Source of the DNA: Caldilineaceae bacterium
GTDB taxonomy: Bacteria; Chloroflexota; Anaerolineae; Caldilineales; Caldilineaceae
Length of the DNA: 64,000 bases
NCBI GenBank assembly: GCA_022842065.1
Contig: JALHQH010000059.1
Location: 1 to 64,000 of the forward strand
Direction of reading: 5' to 3'
A program made the position numbers and the translations under genes. Positions 1-8,480 of this stretch are shown one piece after another (the stretch's first letter is position 1; every line of letters starts with the position of its first letter). The notes beneath the pieces were generated by a model. The model did no database searches. It saw nothing but the letters and a program-made list of their open reading frames with translations, and was not told the DNA's origin.

Positions 1-2
1 TT

Positions 3-101
3 CCCGATTTCGTTGACCCGCTTTTAATTACTCAGCTGCTTGACGCCATGCCCCCGCTCGGTGCCATTCACTCTGAACCAGCTTTCAACACCATTCCCTG
101 A
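3..101 (+). CDS. C-terminal end of an unidentified protein (partial)
   Basis: An open frame runs in from the window edge and stops with TGA at 99-101. The roughly 32 residues end in '...SEPAFNTIP'. The residue mix looks coding-like, but no family is recognisable from so short a tail. The start lies outside the window. It could be a chance open frame. Confidence 0.3.
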   Translation, partial: PDFVDPLLITQLLDAMPPLGAIHSEPAFNTIP

Positions 102-135
102 CTTGGCGAAGGGATTGAAGATAGTGCAACAGTAT

Positions 136-239
136 CACAGGGTGAAGGGATGACCAGATGATCCTGTCACCCTGTCACCCCTTCACCCCTTCACCCCTTC
201 ACCCTGTCACCCTGTCACCCTGTCACCCGTTCAACCACC
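136..239. repeat. Short-unit tandem repeat with opposite-strand arm
   Basis: About nine units of 8 bp (CACCCTGT / CACCCCTT) run from about 168 to 239. Just before them, at 137-152, lies the reverse-complement motif ACAGGGTGAAGGG, so the array can fold back. It sits between convergent genes and runs into the 3' end of the D-glutamate cyclase-like gene. A role as a bidirectional terminator is possible but inferred. Confidence 0.75.
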
Positions 240-1287
240 CTTTATCCGCTTCCCCCAGGGTCACATCCACCACCCAGGTCATCAGCTCGATCAGCCCCAG
301 GTTCATCGAGATCGGGGTGCCGTCAACCTTGGCTTCGGGCCGCGTGCTGTAGCCATCAATTGCCCCTTCCTCGGCACAGCGGCGGATGATGCCCGCCAGA
401 TCGATGCTGCGGTTGACCTGTGTGCTACCGCCCAGCGCTTCAATACAGACCCCAATCGCATAGGCGGCCCAGTTGGAGCTTGCGCCCACTACCGGCACAT
501 CGGCCTCACTGACGGCAGCAATTGTCGCCCCCACCGTGGCAATGCGCGCCAGGGTTGCGCGCAGATTGCCCATCCCCATCTCATTGCCCCCATCACCTAG
601 GCCAATGCGTAGGACACCGTTGTCGCGCGCCAGGTCAAAAAAGTGATCGGCCTTAGCCAGATGTTCATCCACAATCGCGCGGCCCCCGGCGGTGTGGGCG
701 AAACCATCGCTGGCCTTACCTGGCATCTCAATCGCAACGAAGGCCTTGGGTTGGTAACTTTGCATAAAATCCTTGGCAACCTGCCGCGCTTGGCGATCAT
801 CGACCGGGCAGTCGAGAAAGGCGACCGTCGCCGCGTTAACGCGACCCCGTTTGGCGATCAACGCTTGCTCAATCGTGGTGACGAGCAAGCCCGCATTCGC
901 CGCCGGCTTAGCACAATATTTCTGCAACTCGCGGTCAATGATGATCACCGGCACCGCGTTGAGCACTTCTTCCAGCACGCGCGCCAGATAGATCGCCCCC
1001 ACCGGGCCATCGGTCTCGGTGATGCCCCGCCCCAAAAAGGAGCGGGAAGGAAAGCCGGTGATAATGCCCACCACATCGCCAGGGTTGACCGCCGCCCGCA
1101 GCCGTTGCGCGGCGCGCATGGCCAGCGGTCCCTGCACCACTTCCACCGCGGCGTCATAGAGTGCAGGCACAATCCCTTTGCCGCGCGTGTCAATTGCCAT
1201 CAACTGGTCGATCTGCCAACCGATGCGGGTGAAAAGTTCATCCACCTGCGGCAACGCGGCCAGCCGCTCGGCATAAATGTTCGCCAT
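223..1287 (-). CDS. D-glutamate cyclase-like protein (DUF4392 family)
   Basis: This 354-residue protein matches the DUF4392 / D-glutamate cyclase C-terminal family. The clearest signature is the glycine-rich motif GLGDGGNEMGMGN near residues 230-242, followed by the SEADVPVVGASSNW stretch. Characterised relatives (mitochondrial DGLUCY) convert D-glutamate to 5-oxo-D-proline; whether this bacterial homologue uses that substrate is inference. No signal peptide or membrane segment is visible, so it is probably cytosolic. The ATG at 1287 is preceded by GAGG at suitable spacing. An MFS gene lies upstream on the same strand across a GC-rich imperfect hairpin, so the two may be separate transcripts. 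Confidence 0.8.
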   Translation of the reverse strand: MANIYAERLAALPQVDELFTRIGWQIDQLMAIDTRGKGIVPALYDAAVEVVQGPLAMRAAQRLRAAVNPGDVVGIITGFPSRSFLGRGITETDGPVGAIYLARVLEEVLNAVPVIIIDRELQKYCAKPAANAGLLVTTIEQALIAKRGRVNAATVAFLDCPVDDRQARQVAKDFMQSYQPKAFVAIEMPGKASDGFAHTAGGRAIVDEHLAKADHFFDLARDNGVLRIGLGDGGNEMGMGNLRATLARIATVGATIAAVSEADVPVVGASSNWAAYAIGVCIEALGGSTQVNRSIDLAGIIRRCAEEGAIDGYSTRPEAKVDGTPISMNLGLIELMTWVVDVTLGEADKGWLNG

Positions 1288-1327
1288 CTTTAGGTACCTC
1301 GTTTTGTGTGAGGGGTTACGTAACGAC

Positions 1328-1374
1328 TAACCCTTCCCTAACCCTCCGCTGCTAAGGGAGGGGTGGGTTGGTTA
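1328..1374. terminator. Imperfect C-rich/G-rich hairpin between two minus-strand genes
   Basis: A C-rich arm (TAACCCTTCCCTAACCC) faces a G-rich arm (GGGTGGGTTGGTTA) across a short loop. It lies just past the stop of the MFS gene at 1383 and before the next minus-strand gene. A terminator or attenuator role is inferred from position only. Confidence 0.4.
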
Positions 1375-1382
1375 AAAGGTGA

Positions 1383-2573
1383 TCAGGCTGCTTTAGACCG
1401 CCGCGCCAGCAGATAGCCGAGAATACAGAGCGCGCCCACCAGCGGCGGGGTGACCAACAGATGCAACGCTGCGTCCAGGGTCCGCTGGTCGGCGATGTAG
1501 CCGATAAACGAAGCGCCCAGCCCACCCGGCACCCAGCCCCAGCCCATTACCAGTGCGGCGGCAAAGGCGGTGCGCTGGGGCCACGCATCTTGTGCCATCA
1601 TAATCGCGGTGGGGTAGGTGGTGCCCAGCGTAATGCCGATCAGTAGCAGCGCGGTCAACTGTGCCGGGCCAGTGGTCGCCAGAAAGAGCCAGTAGATCGG
1701 TGCGACCAACAGGGTGCTGGCAAAGACGACCGCCCCTGCACTAAAACGATCCGCCAGCGGTCCACCCAGCAGGCTGCCCAGCCCCAAGGCAAAGAGCAGC
1801 AGCGAGAGCATCTGGCTCCCCTGCGCCAGCGTGCCGCCATTACTCTCCACCCAGGCCGGCAGATAAGTGGTCAACGCCACCTGGAACCAGGCCCGGGTCA
1901 TCGCGCTGACGACGATAAGGATCAAGCCCAGCAGAAAGCCCTTGCCGACGGTCCCATGCGCAACCCGCGCTTTCGCCCCGCTGCGGCCTGTTGTCCCCAA
2001 CTGGGTATAGAGCAAACCAACACTGACCAGCACAAAGGGCAGGATCGCAAAGGATGCATACAGCCCTAGGACGGTCACCGCCAGGGCAATCAACAACGGG
2101 CTGATCGCCGCGCCCAAATTCCCGCCCACCGAAAAGATCGCCAAACTCAGCCCGCGGCGCGCTTGGCCGGCACTCGCCGCCAATTCCGCCCCCGCCGGGT
2201 GATAGGCCGACGAACCGAGGCTCGCCAGGGTCAGCAGCACAATCAGCGCAATGTAATTCGGTGCAAGGCTGACCACACTCATCAGCAGCCCCAGCCAGAG
2301 CACGCTCAAGGTGGCGACGCGACCGGCGCCGAAACGGTCACTCAGCGTGCTAAAAAAGGGCTGAAGCAGCGAAGCGGTCAAGCTGACCGCCAGGGTCAAG
2401 ATGCCCACTTGTGTATAACTCAACCCCATGCTCAGCACGAGCAGAGGATAGAGCACCGGCATAAAACTGTGGCACAGTTCGAGCGAAAAATGACTAAAGC
2501 CGGCCAGCCAGAGCGAGCGCCCTGGGCTCCATGGCAACGCGGCCGCGGTCTCAACTTTGGAAATCATCGACAT
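1383..2573 (-). CDS. MFS transporter, fosmidomycin-resistance (Fsr)-like
   Basis: A polytopic membrane protein of about 396 residues with roughly 12 hydrophobic segments. The LSDRFGAGRVATL loop between TM2 and TM3 is the MFS motif A, and SAYHPAGA resembles the conserved 'HP' segment of Fsr-type efflux proteins. It is probably a proton-driven exporter in the inner membrane; substrate unknown. The frame opens at 2594, but the ATG at 2573 follows AGAAAG and is preferred; MISK at 2567 is a further alternative. A 30-bp-stem hairpin lies immediately upstream. Confidence 0.75.
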   Translation of the reverse strand: MSMISKVETAAALPWSPGRSLWLAGFSHFSLELCHSFMPVLYPLLVLSMGLSYTQVGILTLAVSLTASLLQPFFSTLSDRFGAGRVATLSVLWLGLLMSVVSLAPNYIALIVLLTLASLGSSAYHPAGAELAASAGQARRGLSLAIFSVGGNLGAAISPLLIALAVTVLGLYASFAILPFVLVSVGLLYTQLGTTGRSGAKARVAHGTVGKGFLLGLILIVVSAMTRAWFQVALTTYLPAWVESNGGTLAQGSQMLSLLLFALGLGSLLGGPLADRFSAGAVVFASTLLVAPIYWLFLATTGPAQLTALLLIGITLGTTYPTAIMMAQDAWPQRTAFAAALVMGWGWVPGGLGASFIGYIADQRTLDAALHLLVTPPLVGALCILGYLLARRSKAA

Positions 2574-2597
2574 ACTTTCTAGACAATGAATCATAGG

Positions 2598-2666
2598 GAA
2601 CGCGGATTTTACGGATTAGGCGGATTTTATCAGCGTAAATCCGCCTAATCCGTAAAATCCGCGTTC
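2598..2666. repeat. Perfect 30-bp inverted repeat
   Basis: The left arm at 2598-2627 is perfectly complementary to 2637-2666, with a 9-nt loop. Each arm contains repeated CGGATT units. It sits between divergently transcribed genes (MFS on minus, enolase-superfamily on plus), so it is not in a normal terminator position. Confidence 0.9.
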
Positions 2667-2690
2667 TATTCTGGTCAAAAAATCGCTGCT

Positions 2691-2719
2691 TTCACAGAAC
2701 GGGCAGGATCGGCTACAAT
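2691..2719 (+). promoter_or_regulatory. Sigma-70-type promoter for the enolase-superfamily gene
   Basis: TTCACA (2691-2696) and TACAAT (2714-2719) are separated by exactly 17 nt, 40 nt before the ATG at 2759. An AAGGAAGGG ribosome binding site follows. Prediction only. Confidence 0.6.
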
Positions 2720-2758
2720 CATACCAAAGATTCTACACACCACACAAGGAAGGGAATT

Positions 2759-4018
2759 ATGAATCTAGTTGTGACTGATATTGAACGCATCACCGTACGC
2801 GCACCGATGACGCCGCGCTGTGAAGAGTGGAACGCACGTGAGGTCTGGCAATGGTGTATCTGCGAGATCATCCGCGTGACGACCGATGCTGGTATCATCG
2901 GCTATGGTGAAACGCTGCCCCACTACACCTGGGGGCGCGTCTCGGATGAGGCGATTGCGCGCGTCAAGGGCAAAAACGCCGCCGAATTCTTGGGTGATGA
3001 TTCCCTGGGCGCAGGGCTGCAAATGGCAATCTACGATGTGGTGGGCAAGGCGCTCAATGTGCCGGCCTACCACCTCTTCAATCAGCCCAAGGTGCGCGAA
3101 GCCGTGCCGATTGCCTGGTGGAACATCGACTTCCCCCCCGAAGCACTGGCGGAAGAGGCCAAAGACGCCCTCGCCAAAGGCTACACCGCGCTCAAAACCA
3201 AGGCGCGCCCGTGGTGGGATGTCTATGAGCAGGTCGCCCAGATGAGCGCGGTCACCCCGCCCCATTTTAAGATCGACATGGATTGGAACCAGATGTTGAT
3301 CAACGCTAGCAATGCCGCACCGGTCCTCAACGAGTTGGACAAAGAGGAACGGGTCGCGCTTTACGAGTCGCCGATCTTCCAACGGGACACCGAGGGGCAG
3401 CGCCTGCTCCGCCGCAAGACGCAAAAAGCCATTGCCCTCCACTTTGGCGATCCGCCCTTCCCGGTGGCTGTGCGCGATGAGGTCTGCGACGGTTTTGTCA
3501 TTGGCGGTGGTGTGGCTCGCGTGTTGCGCGAAGGCACCTTGGCCGCCCAGTTTGATAAACCCTTCTTCCTGCAAATCGTCGGCGCGGGGATTACCACCGC
3601 GCTTTCGATCCAATTGGGCGCGGTGCTGCCCATGGCGCAGTGGCCGGCGGTTAACTGTCTCAACAACTATGCCGACGACCTGATCGTCAACCCGATCCAG
3701 GTCACCGAAGGCTATGCCCATGTGCCCGACGCCCCTGGCCTGGGCATCGAAGTAGACGAAGCAGCCTTAGTCAAGTACAAAATGGAGCCGCCCTACGAAA
3801 TCCCCCGGCCAAAATTGCTGCTCTCGATCACCTGGCCGGGTAACCGCGTCCGCCACTATGCCAACATGCCGCAATGTTGGACCGACGCCTTCGCCGGCAA
3901 CATCCCCGTCCAAGATCGCGGCGCCCGCATGGTCGTCCGCGCCGACGACGGCTCCCCCGGCTGGAATGATCTCTACACCCGCGCCACGACAGCCCCGTTC
4001 TGGAGTAGTTCGTTGTAA
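2759..4018 (+). CDS. Enolase-superfamily (mandelate racemase/muconate lactonizing type) enzyme
   Basis: This 419-residue protein has the enolase-superfamily layout: an N-terminal capping domain (about 1-120) and a TIM barrel. The LKTKA segment carries the KxK catalytic motif near residue 146. FKIDMDW supplies the first metal-binding Asp, YESPI the Glu, and HFGDPP/FVIGGG the later strands. Relatives dehydrate or epimerise sugar acids; the substrate cannot be read from sequence. The C-terminal extension of about 70 residues after the barrel is longer than usual. The next gene, an NAD-dependent epimerase-like protein, lies downstream across a repeat and may act in the same sugar pathway (inference). 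Confidence 0.8.
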   Translation: MNLVVTDIERITVRAPMTPRCEEWNAREVWQWCICEIIRVTTDAGIIGYGETLPHYTWGRVSDEAIARVKGKNAAEFLGDDSLGAGLQMAIYDVVGKALNVPAYHLFNQPKVREAVPIAWWNIDFPPEALAEEAKDALAKGYTALKTKARPWWDVYEQVAQMSAVTPPHFKIDMDWNQMLINASNAAPVLNELDKEERVALYESPIFQRDTEGQRLLRRKTQKAIALHFGDPPFPVAVRDEVCDGFVIGGGVARVLREGTLAAQFDKPFFLQIVGAGITTALSIQLGAVLPMAQWPAVNCLNNYADDLIVNPIQVTEGYAHVPDAPGLGIEVDEAALVKYKMEPPYEIPRPKLLLSITWPGNRVRHYANMPQCWTDAFAGNIPVQDRGARMVVRADDGSPGWNDLYTRATTAPFWSSSL

Positions 4019-4020
4019 GT

Positions 4021-4118
4021 AATTGGGTGATTGGGTGATTGGTAATTGCGTTTGTCGAAATCACCCAATCACGAATCACCCAATCACGAATCACCTAATC
4101 ACCTAATCACCAATCACA
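4021..4118. repeat. 8-bp unit array with opposing arms
   Basis: GGGTGATT units at 4021-4046 face a longer run of AATCACCC/AATCACCT/AATCACG units at 4058-4118. The two arms are complementary and form an intergenic hairpin. It has the same architecture as 136-239 but an unrelated unit sequence. It ends directly against the ribosome binding site of the next gene. Confidence 0.85.
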
Positions 4119-4129
4119 AGGAATTCACT

Positions 4130-4840
4130 ATGCGTCTTCTGCTTGTCGGCGGTTCTGGCCATGTAGGCACGCTGGTCAGCCCTTATCTCAAAGCTGCGCA
4201 TACCCTGCGCGTTTACGATCTACGGCCACCGGCAGATGCTACCATTGAGCATTGGGCCGGCGATGTGACTGATTTTGCCAATCTGCGCCAGGCTGCCGAA
4301 GGGATGGATCTGCTGCTTTACATGGCGATGAATACCATGAAGGGGGATGAAATCACGGTGGCGAACTCCTCCTTTGATGTCAACATCAAGGGGGTCTATT
4401 TTGCCTTACGTGCGGCCCGCGAAGCCGGGATCGCCCACGCGGTCTATTGCAGTAGCATGTCGGTCTATGATGGAAATCTGGAGACGCGCTACTTCTTTGA
4501 CGAGTCGATGCCCCACGATGCGCGCGATGTCTATGGTTTTACCAAACGGCTGGGTGAAGAGGTCTGTCACAACGCGTGGAAACTGCACGGCATGAGCGTC
4601 AACGCCCTGCGTCTCTGCCATCCCCGCTCCCGAGAAGAGTGGCTGAAGATGACGGTCAAAGGGATTGCTTCGATTCCTACCGAGGCCGAAGATGTTGCCC
4701 GTGCCCTCCTGGCTGCGCTGGCATACCGCAATGGTTTCCAGGCGTTCCAGATCAGCGGCGATTATGAAAATAAGATTATGAACATGGGCAAAGCCAAGCG
4801 GTTATTGGGTTGGGAACCGTTGGCGCGGCCGGAAAAGTAA
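4130..4840 (+). CDS. NAD-dependent epimerase/dehydratase (extended SDR)
   Basis: 236 residues. The N-terminus MRLLLVGGSGHVG is the Rossmann GxxGxxG nucleotide-binding motif. A catalytic YGFTK (YxxxK) lies near residue 138, after the CSSMSVY serine segment. It probably interconverts or dehydrates a (nucleotide) sugar or sugar lactone; the exact reaction is unknown. The frame is open from 4046, but the ATG at 4130 follows AAGGA at 4118-4122, and the upstream part is repeat DNA. It is shorter than typical extended SDRs (about 300 residues), lacking part of the C-terminal substrate domain. Confidence 0.75.
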   Translation: MRLLLVGGSGHVGTLVSPYLKAAHTLRVYDLRPPADATIEHWAGDVTDFANLRQAAEGMDLLLYMAMNTMKGDEITVANSSFDVNIKGVYFALRAAREAGIAHAVYCSSMSVYDGNLETRYFFDESMPHDARDVYGFTKRLGEEVCHNAWKLHGMSVNALRLCHPRSREEWLKMTVKGIASIPTEAEDVARALLAALAYRNGFQAFQISGDYENKIMNMGKAKRLLGWEPLARPEK

Positions 4841-4849
4841 TGGATGATT

Positions 4850-5263
4850 TTACACTTCCGACCAAATCAATCGCTCAAAGCCGACACTGACGACGGCATA
4901 GGTGCGCAATTTGAGGCTCGTACCATACTTTTGCCTTAGAATCTGCTGATATAGCCCAAGTTGCGCTTTCGCCTGATCCACTTCGGTTGTGACCGCGTCA
5001 AGAGCGAGCAGCTCTTGACGCGGTAATTCACGCAACTGCTGCCCCGTTAATCTTTTCTTGGCGTGTCGAACGCGCTCCAACGGCACGTATTTGAACTCAA
5101 AGAGCAGATCATAGACACTGTAATGACGCATTTCTGGTCGAATTAACATGATCAGATCGCCATAGGTGCGTTGGAGCGTTGGTTCGGAATCCATGATATA
5201 GAGGTTGTTGTGTTGCAATAATGCCAAAAAGAGCGTCTTGAGGGTCAGCTCATTAAAGTGCTG
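4850..5263 (-). pseudogene. C-terminal PD-(D/E)XK half of a split AAA-ATPase-like protein
   Basis: About 135 residues matching the C-terminus of the intact paralogue at 31949-33754. The reading can be extended upstream of the first ATG as QHFNELTLKTLFLALLQ, which aligns with ANELTIKTAFLTLLY in the paralogue, so this is a fragment and not a new gene. It retains LIRPEMR and the nuclease motif FEFKYVPL (E-x-K). Just upstream in this frame is the TAG supplied by the right-end hairpin of the inserted mini-element. Residues equivalent to about 30 positions of the paralogue are missing between the two halves. Confidence 0.8.
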
Positions 5264-5624
5264 GTGAGCTACCCAAGCCTAAAGGCGTTGGGCTTCAAGA
5301 GCAAGTCTTGAACTTTTCGGGGGCTGAGCGCTTTACTACGCTACTCATATATCCCGCCGCGTTGATTCCCGTAGCTCCTACGGTATTTGAAGGCTTTATC
5401 TTCAACCTTCGGTCGCTAAACATTTTACGCGTCGGACGATTTCCCGACGCAACGCCCAATATTTAGTTTTGAAGGTGCGCAGTCTAGTTGTAGGTGGTGA
5501 ATCTTGGTTATTGAAACAACATCTACCGGTATAATTGTAGCACAGTGTGAGCAATTTAGCAAATATGTTCTACTTCATTGCTTACCATCGTGCTAACGTT
5601 CACACTGCTGCGCAGTGGGCTCCT
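5264..5624 (-). mobile_element. tnpB-less IS200/IS605-type mini-element with omega-RNA-like right end
   Basis: Read on the minus strand, the right end has the hairpin CCCAACGCC-TTTA-GGCTTGGG followed by TAGCTCAC, the typical IS200/IS605 (IS1341-like) right end. Upstream is a structured stretch containing CCGTAGGAGCTACGG and GCGTCGG...CCGACGC hairpins, the region that in full elements forms tnpB 3' sequence and omega RNA. The left end has a CACTGC-TGC-GCAGTG hairpin (5603-5617). No tnpA or tnpB frame remains. It splits an AAA-ATPase-like gene. The left boundary is approximate. Confidence 0.65.
5534..5562 (-). promoter_or_regulatory. Promoter inside the mini-element
   Basis: On the minus strand, TTGCTA (5557-5562) and TACAAT (5534-5539) are separated by 17 nt. 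Transcription would run through the structured part of the element, across its right end, and into the interrupted gene. Prediction only. Confidence 0.5.
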
Positions 5625-6942
5625 GACCGGCGTCGCGTTCTGCGGCTGCGGGGAAAATTAATTCAAGGATCCGCTCGGCATAGAGTTTACGCATGACCAG
5701 GTTGGGGATCTCTAAGACAAGCTCGGCGGCCGCGGTTTTGCCACCAACAGTCAGCGCGCCCAAATAACAGAGTAGGACAGCCAGTCGATCGCGCTGTTTA
5801 TCGGGCTGCAACAGTTCGGCCATGCCAAAGCGATCGTTGAGACTGGTCACACTGACGGTGGTGGCATCGTTTAGCGCATCGCGTAACAATGCTGCCCCCG
5901 CTGGGTGACTGGAAATGTAGACAAGTTTGTTGTAATCAGGGGCCAGATTCTGATCGAGCATATTTTCGGGGTAAAGACAGAAGCGCTGCAACTCTTCAAG
6001 AAAATAGAAGGTGAGGGTCGGGTTGTACACTTTGGCGGTGATCGTCGGCCCCAGTTCACGCGTGACAAAGCGCGAGCCATTGTAAAAGAGGCGCAGCTGT
6101 TCCAGCGCCTCGGCTGTTTTGGCGGCGGGCAGGTTGCAACTTGCGCTTACTTGCTCCACCAAATGGCGCACTTCGGCCTGGCTAAAGCCACAGAGATCAT
6201 GCAGGTCGGGATGCCAGGTAATCTCTTTGGTTGTGTTCGCACCGCTGGTAATGTCATTCATCATAATCGGCGAGACGCCAGTCATAAAGAGCCGGTCTAA
6301 GCCTTCACCGGAACCAGCGCTTTTGAGATTCTTGAAGAGTGTCTTGAACATGCCTTCGCCGGCAATGAGATCGAGATAACGCTGCTGTTCACTGTGATTG
6401 TCACCGCTCGCTGCCATCATCACTTCGTTGGCAAAGTTGTCGTACTCATCAATAAAAAGATAGAGCTTATACGGGCTACGGCGGACGGCGGCCACTAGCG
6501 AATGAAAAGAGGTTAGCCCATTGGTCTGTTCAATCAAGACGTCGCTTGCCAGCGTCGGCACCAGACGCCGGTAATCCTTGATAAAGCTATCGATCCACTG
6601 GTTGAGATGTTGATGCAGGGCCAACTCGATTTGCGCAATCGCGCCGTGGGAACGCACTTCGGCAAAATCCCAACGCATCACCAGATATTGATTATGAAGT
6701 GGCGTTGGCTGTTGTCCAATCGCGAGTTGACCAAAGAGGCGCTCAAAATCGGCGGCTTTGGCCACATCGTAATAGTTCATCAGCGTGGAAAGCCAGAGAC
6801 TTTTGCCAAAGCGGCGTGGGCGTAGGAAAAGTACTTCCTTGCCCAGTGCTTCCATCACAGGGATGCGGTCAGTACGGTCAAGATAGAGATAACCTTCAGT
6901 GATCAGTGCGTAAAAGTCGCGGATGGCATATGGAAATTTCAT
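5593..6942 (-). pseudogene. N-terminal AAA-ATPase-like half of the split gene
   Basis: 449 residues aligning with the first three quarters of the 601-residue paralogue at 31949-33754. The ATG at 6942 gives MKFPYAIRDF, matching the paralogue's MKLPYGNSDF; the upstream extension to 6996 is not conserved. FLRPRRFGKSLWLS is the P-loop variant of this family (PF09820-type AAA-ATPase) and LYLFIDEYDNFAN is the Walker B-like strand. The last residues, about EPTAQQCER, already belong to the inserted element. The ATPase half could still be expressed, but without the nuclease half. Confidence 0.75.
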
Positions 6943-7068
6943 CGTGCCGATTCCAGAATGATCGGCGGTTGCAATCAAAAACCGCGTAACTCTCACCTAC
7001 AGTATATCACAAAACCACCTGGATTAGCGGCAAACCAGATAAGTTTGGCCATTTCATTGAAAGTGACC

Positions 7069-7250
7069 GGCTCAACCGGAATGCAGGGGGTTGACAGCCC
7101 GCCCTGGGCTAAAGCCGCAGGGCTACCCAACAACGCCGGGTAAACCCGGCTAAGGGAGTGGGGTACCCAGCGTTGTTGGGGTAGCTCGGGTGCCCGCTGG
7201 GCGCGTTTACGGCGGGGCGGGATGTCAACCCCCTAAGATCCCATTGAACC
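7069..7250. repeat. 182-bp dispersed repeat, copy 1
   Basis: Nearly the same sequence occurs at 57412-57591. The ends form imperfect terminal inverted repeats (GGCTCAACCGG... and GGTTCAATGGG..., both leading into GGGGGTTGACA). Inside are nested complementary blocks, including ACAACGCCGGGTAAACCCGG facing the CCAGCGTTGTTGGGG region. It has no coding capacity, and is either a MITE-like element or a structured RNA. It fills the gap between the split ATPase gene and the aldo/keto reductase. The rest of 6943-7349 shows only a possible promoter near 7300. Confidence 0.85.
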
Positions 7251-7349
7251 AAGTCCCCTTTATTCCTCGGTTGCTCAACCGTCCCCCTTTCGTCTATACT
7301 TCTCCTTATCCCATGCTGTTCAGCCTAAATCACCAAAGGAACCAACTTT

Positions 7350-8372
7350 ATGACCACCATCCCAACGCGCCAGGTCGGCCAGACCGGCGCTCACGTCACC
7401 CAATTTGGCCTGGGCACCGCGCCCCTGGGCGATCTCTTTGAAGCGCTCAGCGAAGAACAGGCGCAACGTACCCTGCAGGCTGCTTGGGACGCCGGTGTGC
7501 GCTATTTTGACACGGCACCCTTCTATGGCCACGGCAAGAGCGAACATCGAGTCGGCCATTTTCTGCGCCAACAGGAACGCCGCCAATTTGTGATCTCGAC
7601 CAAGGTTGGCCGCGTTTTCTATCCTACGCCCAACCTGGCGACCTTTGAACGGGGCGGGTGGACCGCGCCGCTGCCCTTTGATTTTACGGTTGACTTTAGC
7701 TACGACGGCATCATGCGCTCCTTTGAGGATAGCTTGCAGCGGCTTGGTCTGCCCTCGGTTGATCTGCTGGTGATCCACGACCTCGACTACTATTTCCATA
7801 AGCAGGAAGCGCGCGTGGCCGCCTATCTCAACCAACTCTTTACCAGCGGTTGGCGCGCGCTAGAGTCGCTGCGTCGTCAAGGGGTGATCAAAGGGGTGGG
7901 GGCCGGGATCAACGAACTGGGGATGATTCCAAGGTTTCTCGATCTCGTCGATCTCGACTTCTTCCTGGTCGCCTATGGTTATAACCTATTGACCCAAGCG
8001 ATGTTGGCCGACGAATTCGCCCTCTGTGCCGAACGCAAGGTGAGCGTCATCATCGGTGCGGTCTTTGCTTCGGGCATTCTGGCGACGGGCGCGGTGCCCG
8101 GCGCACGCTACTTCTACGCGCCGGCCTCGGAGGAGATGCTCGACAAGACCGAGCGGATTGAAAACATCTGCAAACGCTTTCAGACCCCTTTGCCCGCGGC
8201 CGCTCTGCAATTCTTGCTCGCCAATCCAGTCGTCGCCGCGATCATTCCCGGTGCGCTGGCCCCTGAACATGTCCAACGCAATGCCGCGCTCCTGCAACAG
8301 CCGATCCCGGTGGAACTATGGTCAACCCTCAAGGCCGAAGGGTTACTAGTTGCCGACGCGCCGACACCTTGA
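7350..8372 (+). CDS. Aldo/keto reductase
   Basis: 340 residues with the AKR barrel. FDTAPFYGHGKSE holds the catalytic Asp and Tyr near residues 51-57, ISTKVG the Lys near 81, and LVIHD the His. The longer middle insertion resembles the L-fucose / D-threo-aldose 1-dehydrogenase group, suggesting NAD(P)-dependent oxidation of a free sugar; this is inference. AAAGGA precedes the ATG. It is followed by a 62-bp perfect palindrome and then an esterase gene on the same strand. Confidence 0.85.
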   Translation: MTTIPTRQVGQTGAHVTQFGLGTAPLGDLFEALSEEQAQRTLQAAWDAGVRYFDTAPFYGHGKSEHRVGHFLRQQERRQFVISTKVGRVFYPTPNLATFERGGWTAPLPFDFTVDFSYDGIMRSFEDSLQRLGLPSVDLLVIHDLDYYFHKQEARVAAYLNQLFTSGWRALESLRRQGVIKGVGAGINELGMIPRFLDLVDLDFFLVAYGYNLLTQAMLADEFALCAERKVSVIIGAVFASGILATGAVPGARYFYAPASEEMLDKTERIENICKRFQTPLPAAALQFLLANPVVAAIIPGALAPEHVQRNAALLQQPIPVELWSTLKAEGLLVADAPTP

Positions 8373-8384
8373 GATCTTTGTTTG

Positions 8385-8446
8385 GGTGATGCAATTTTGC
8401 CGTAGGGACATGATGCATCATGTCCCTACGGCAAAATTGCATCACC
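8385..8446. repeat. 62-bp perfect palindrome without loop
   Basis: Positions 8385-8415 are the exact reverse complement of 8416-8446, centred on GATG|CATC. No T-run follows, and there is no spacer. It lies 12 nt after the aldo/keto reductase stop and 34 nt before the esterase start. Confidence 0.95.
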
Positions 8447-8480
8447 GATTTGCTGCCCATATGGCACAAGAGAAAAACCA

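Noticed and set aside
168..239. Possible CRISPR or origin iteron array
   Set aside because: 8-bp units without spacers, no replication gene nearby, and the same design with other units recurs between many genes.
643..1293. 216-codon open frame on the plus strand opposite the D-glutamate cyclase-like gene
   Set aside because: It mirrors a well-supported DUF4392 gene and its translation is His/Arg-rich with no domain.
2765..3721. 318-codon minus-strand frame opposite the enolase-superfamily gene
   Set aside because: Shadow frame; residue composition is atypical and the plus-strand frame has full catalytic motifs.
4046..4129. N-terminal extension of the epimerase-like protein (repeated SPNHE units)
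   Set aside because: It is translated intergenic repeat DNA; the Rossmann motif and the RBS place the start at 4130.
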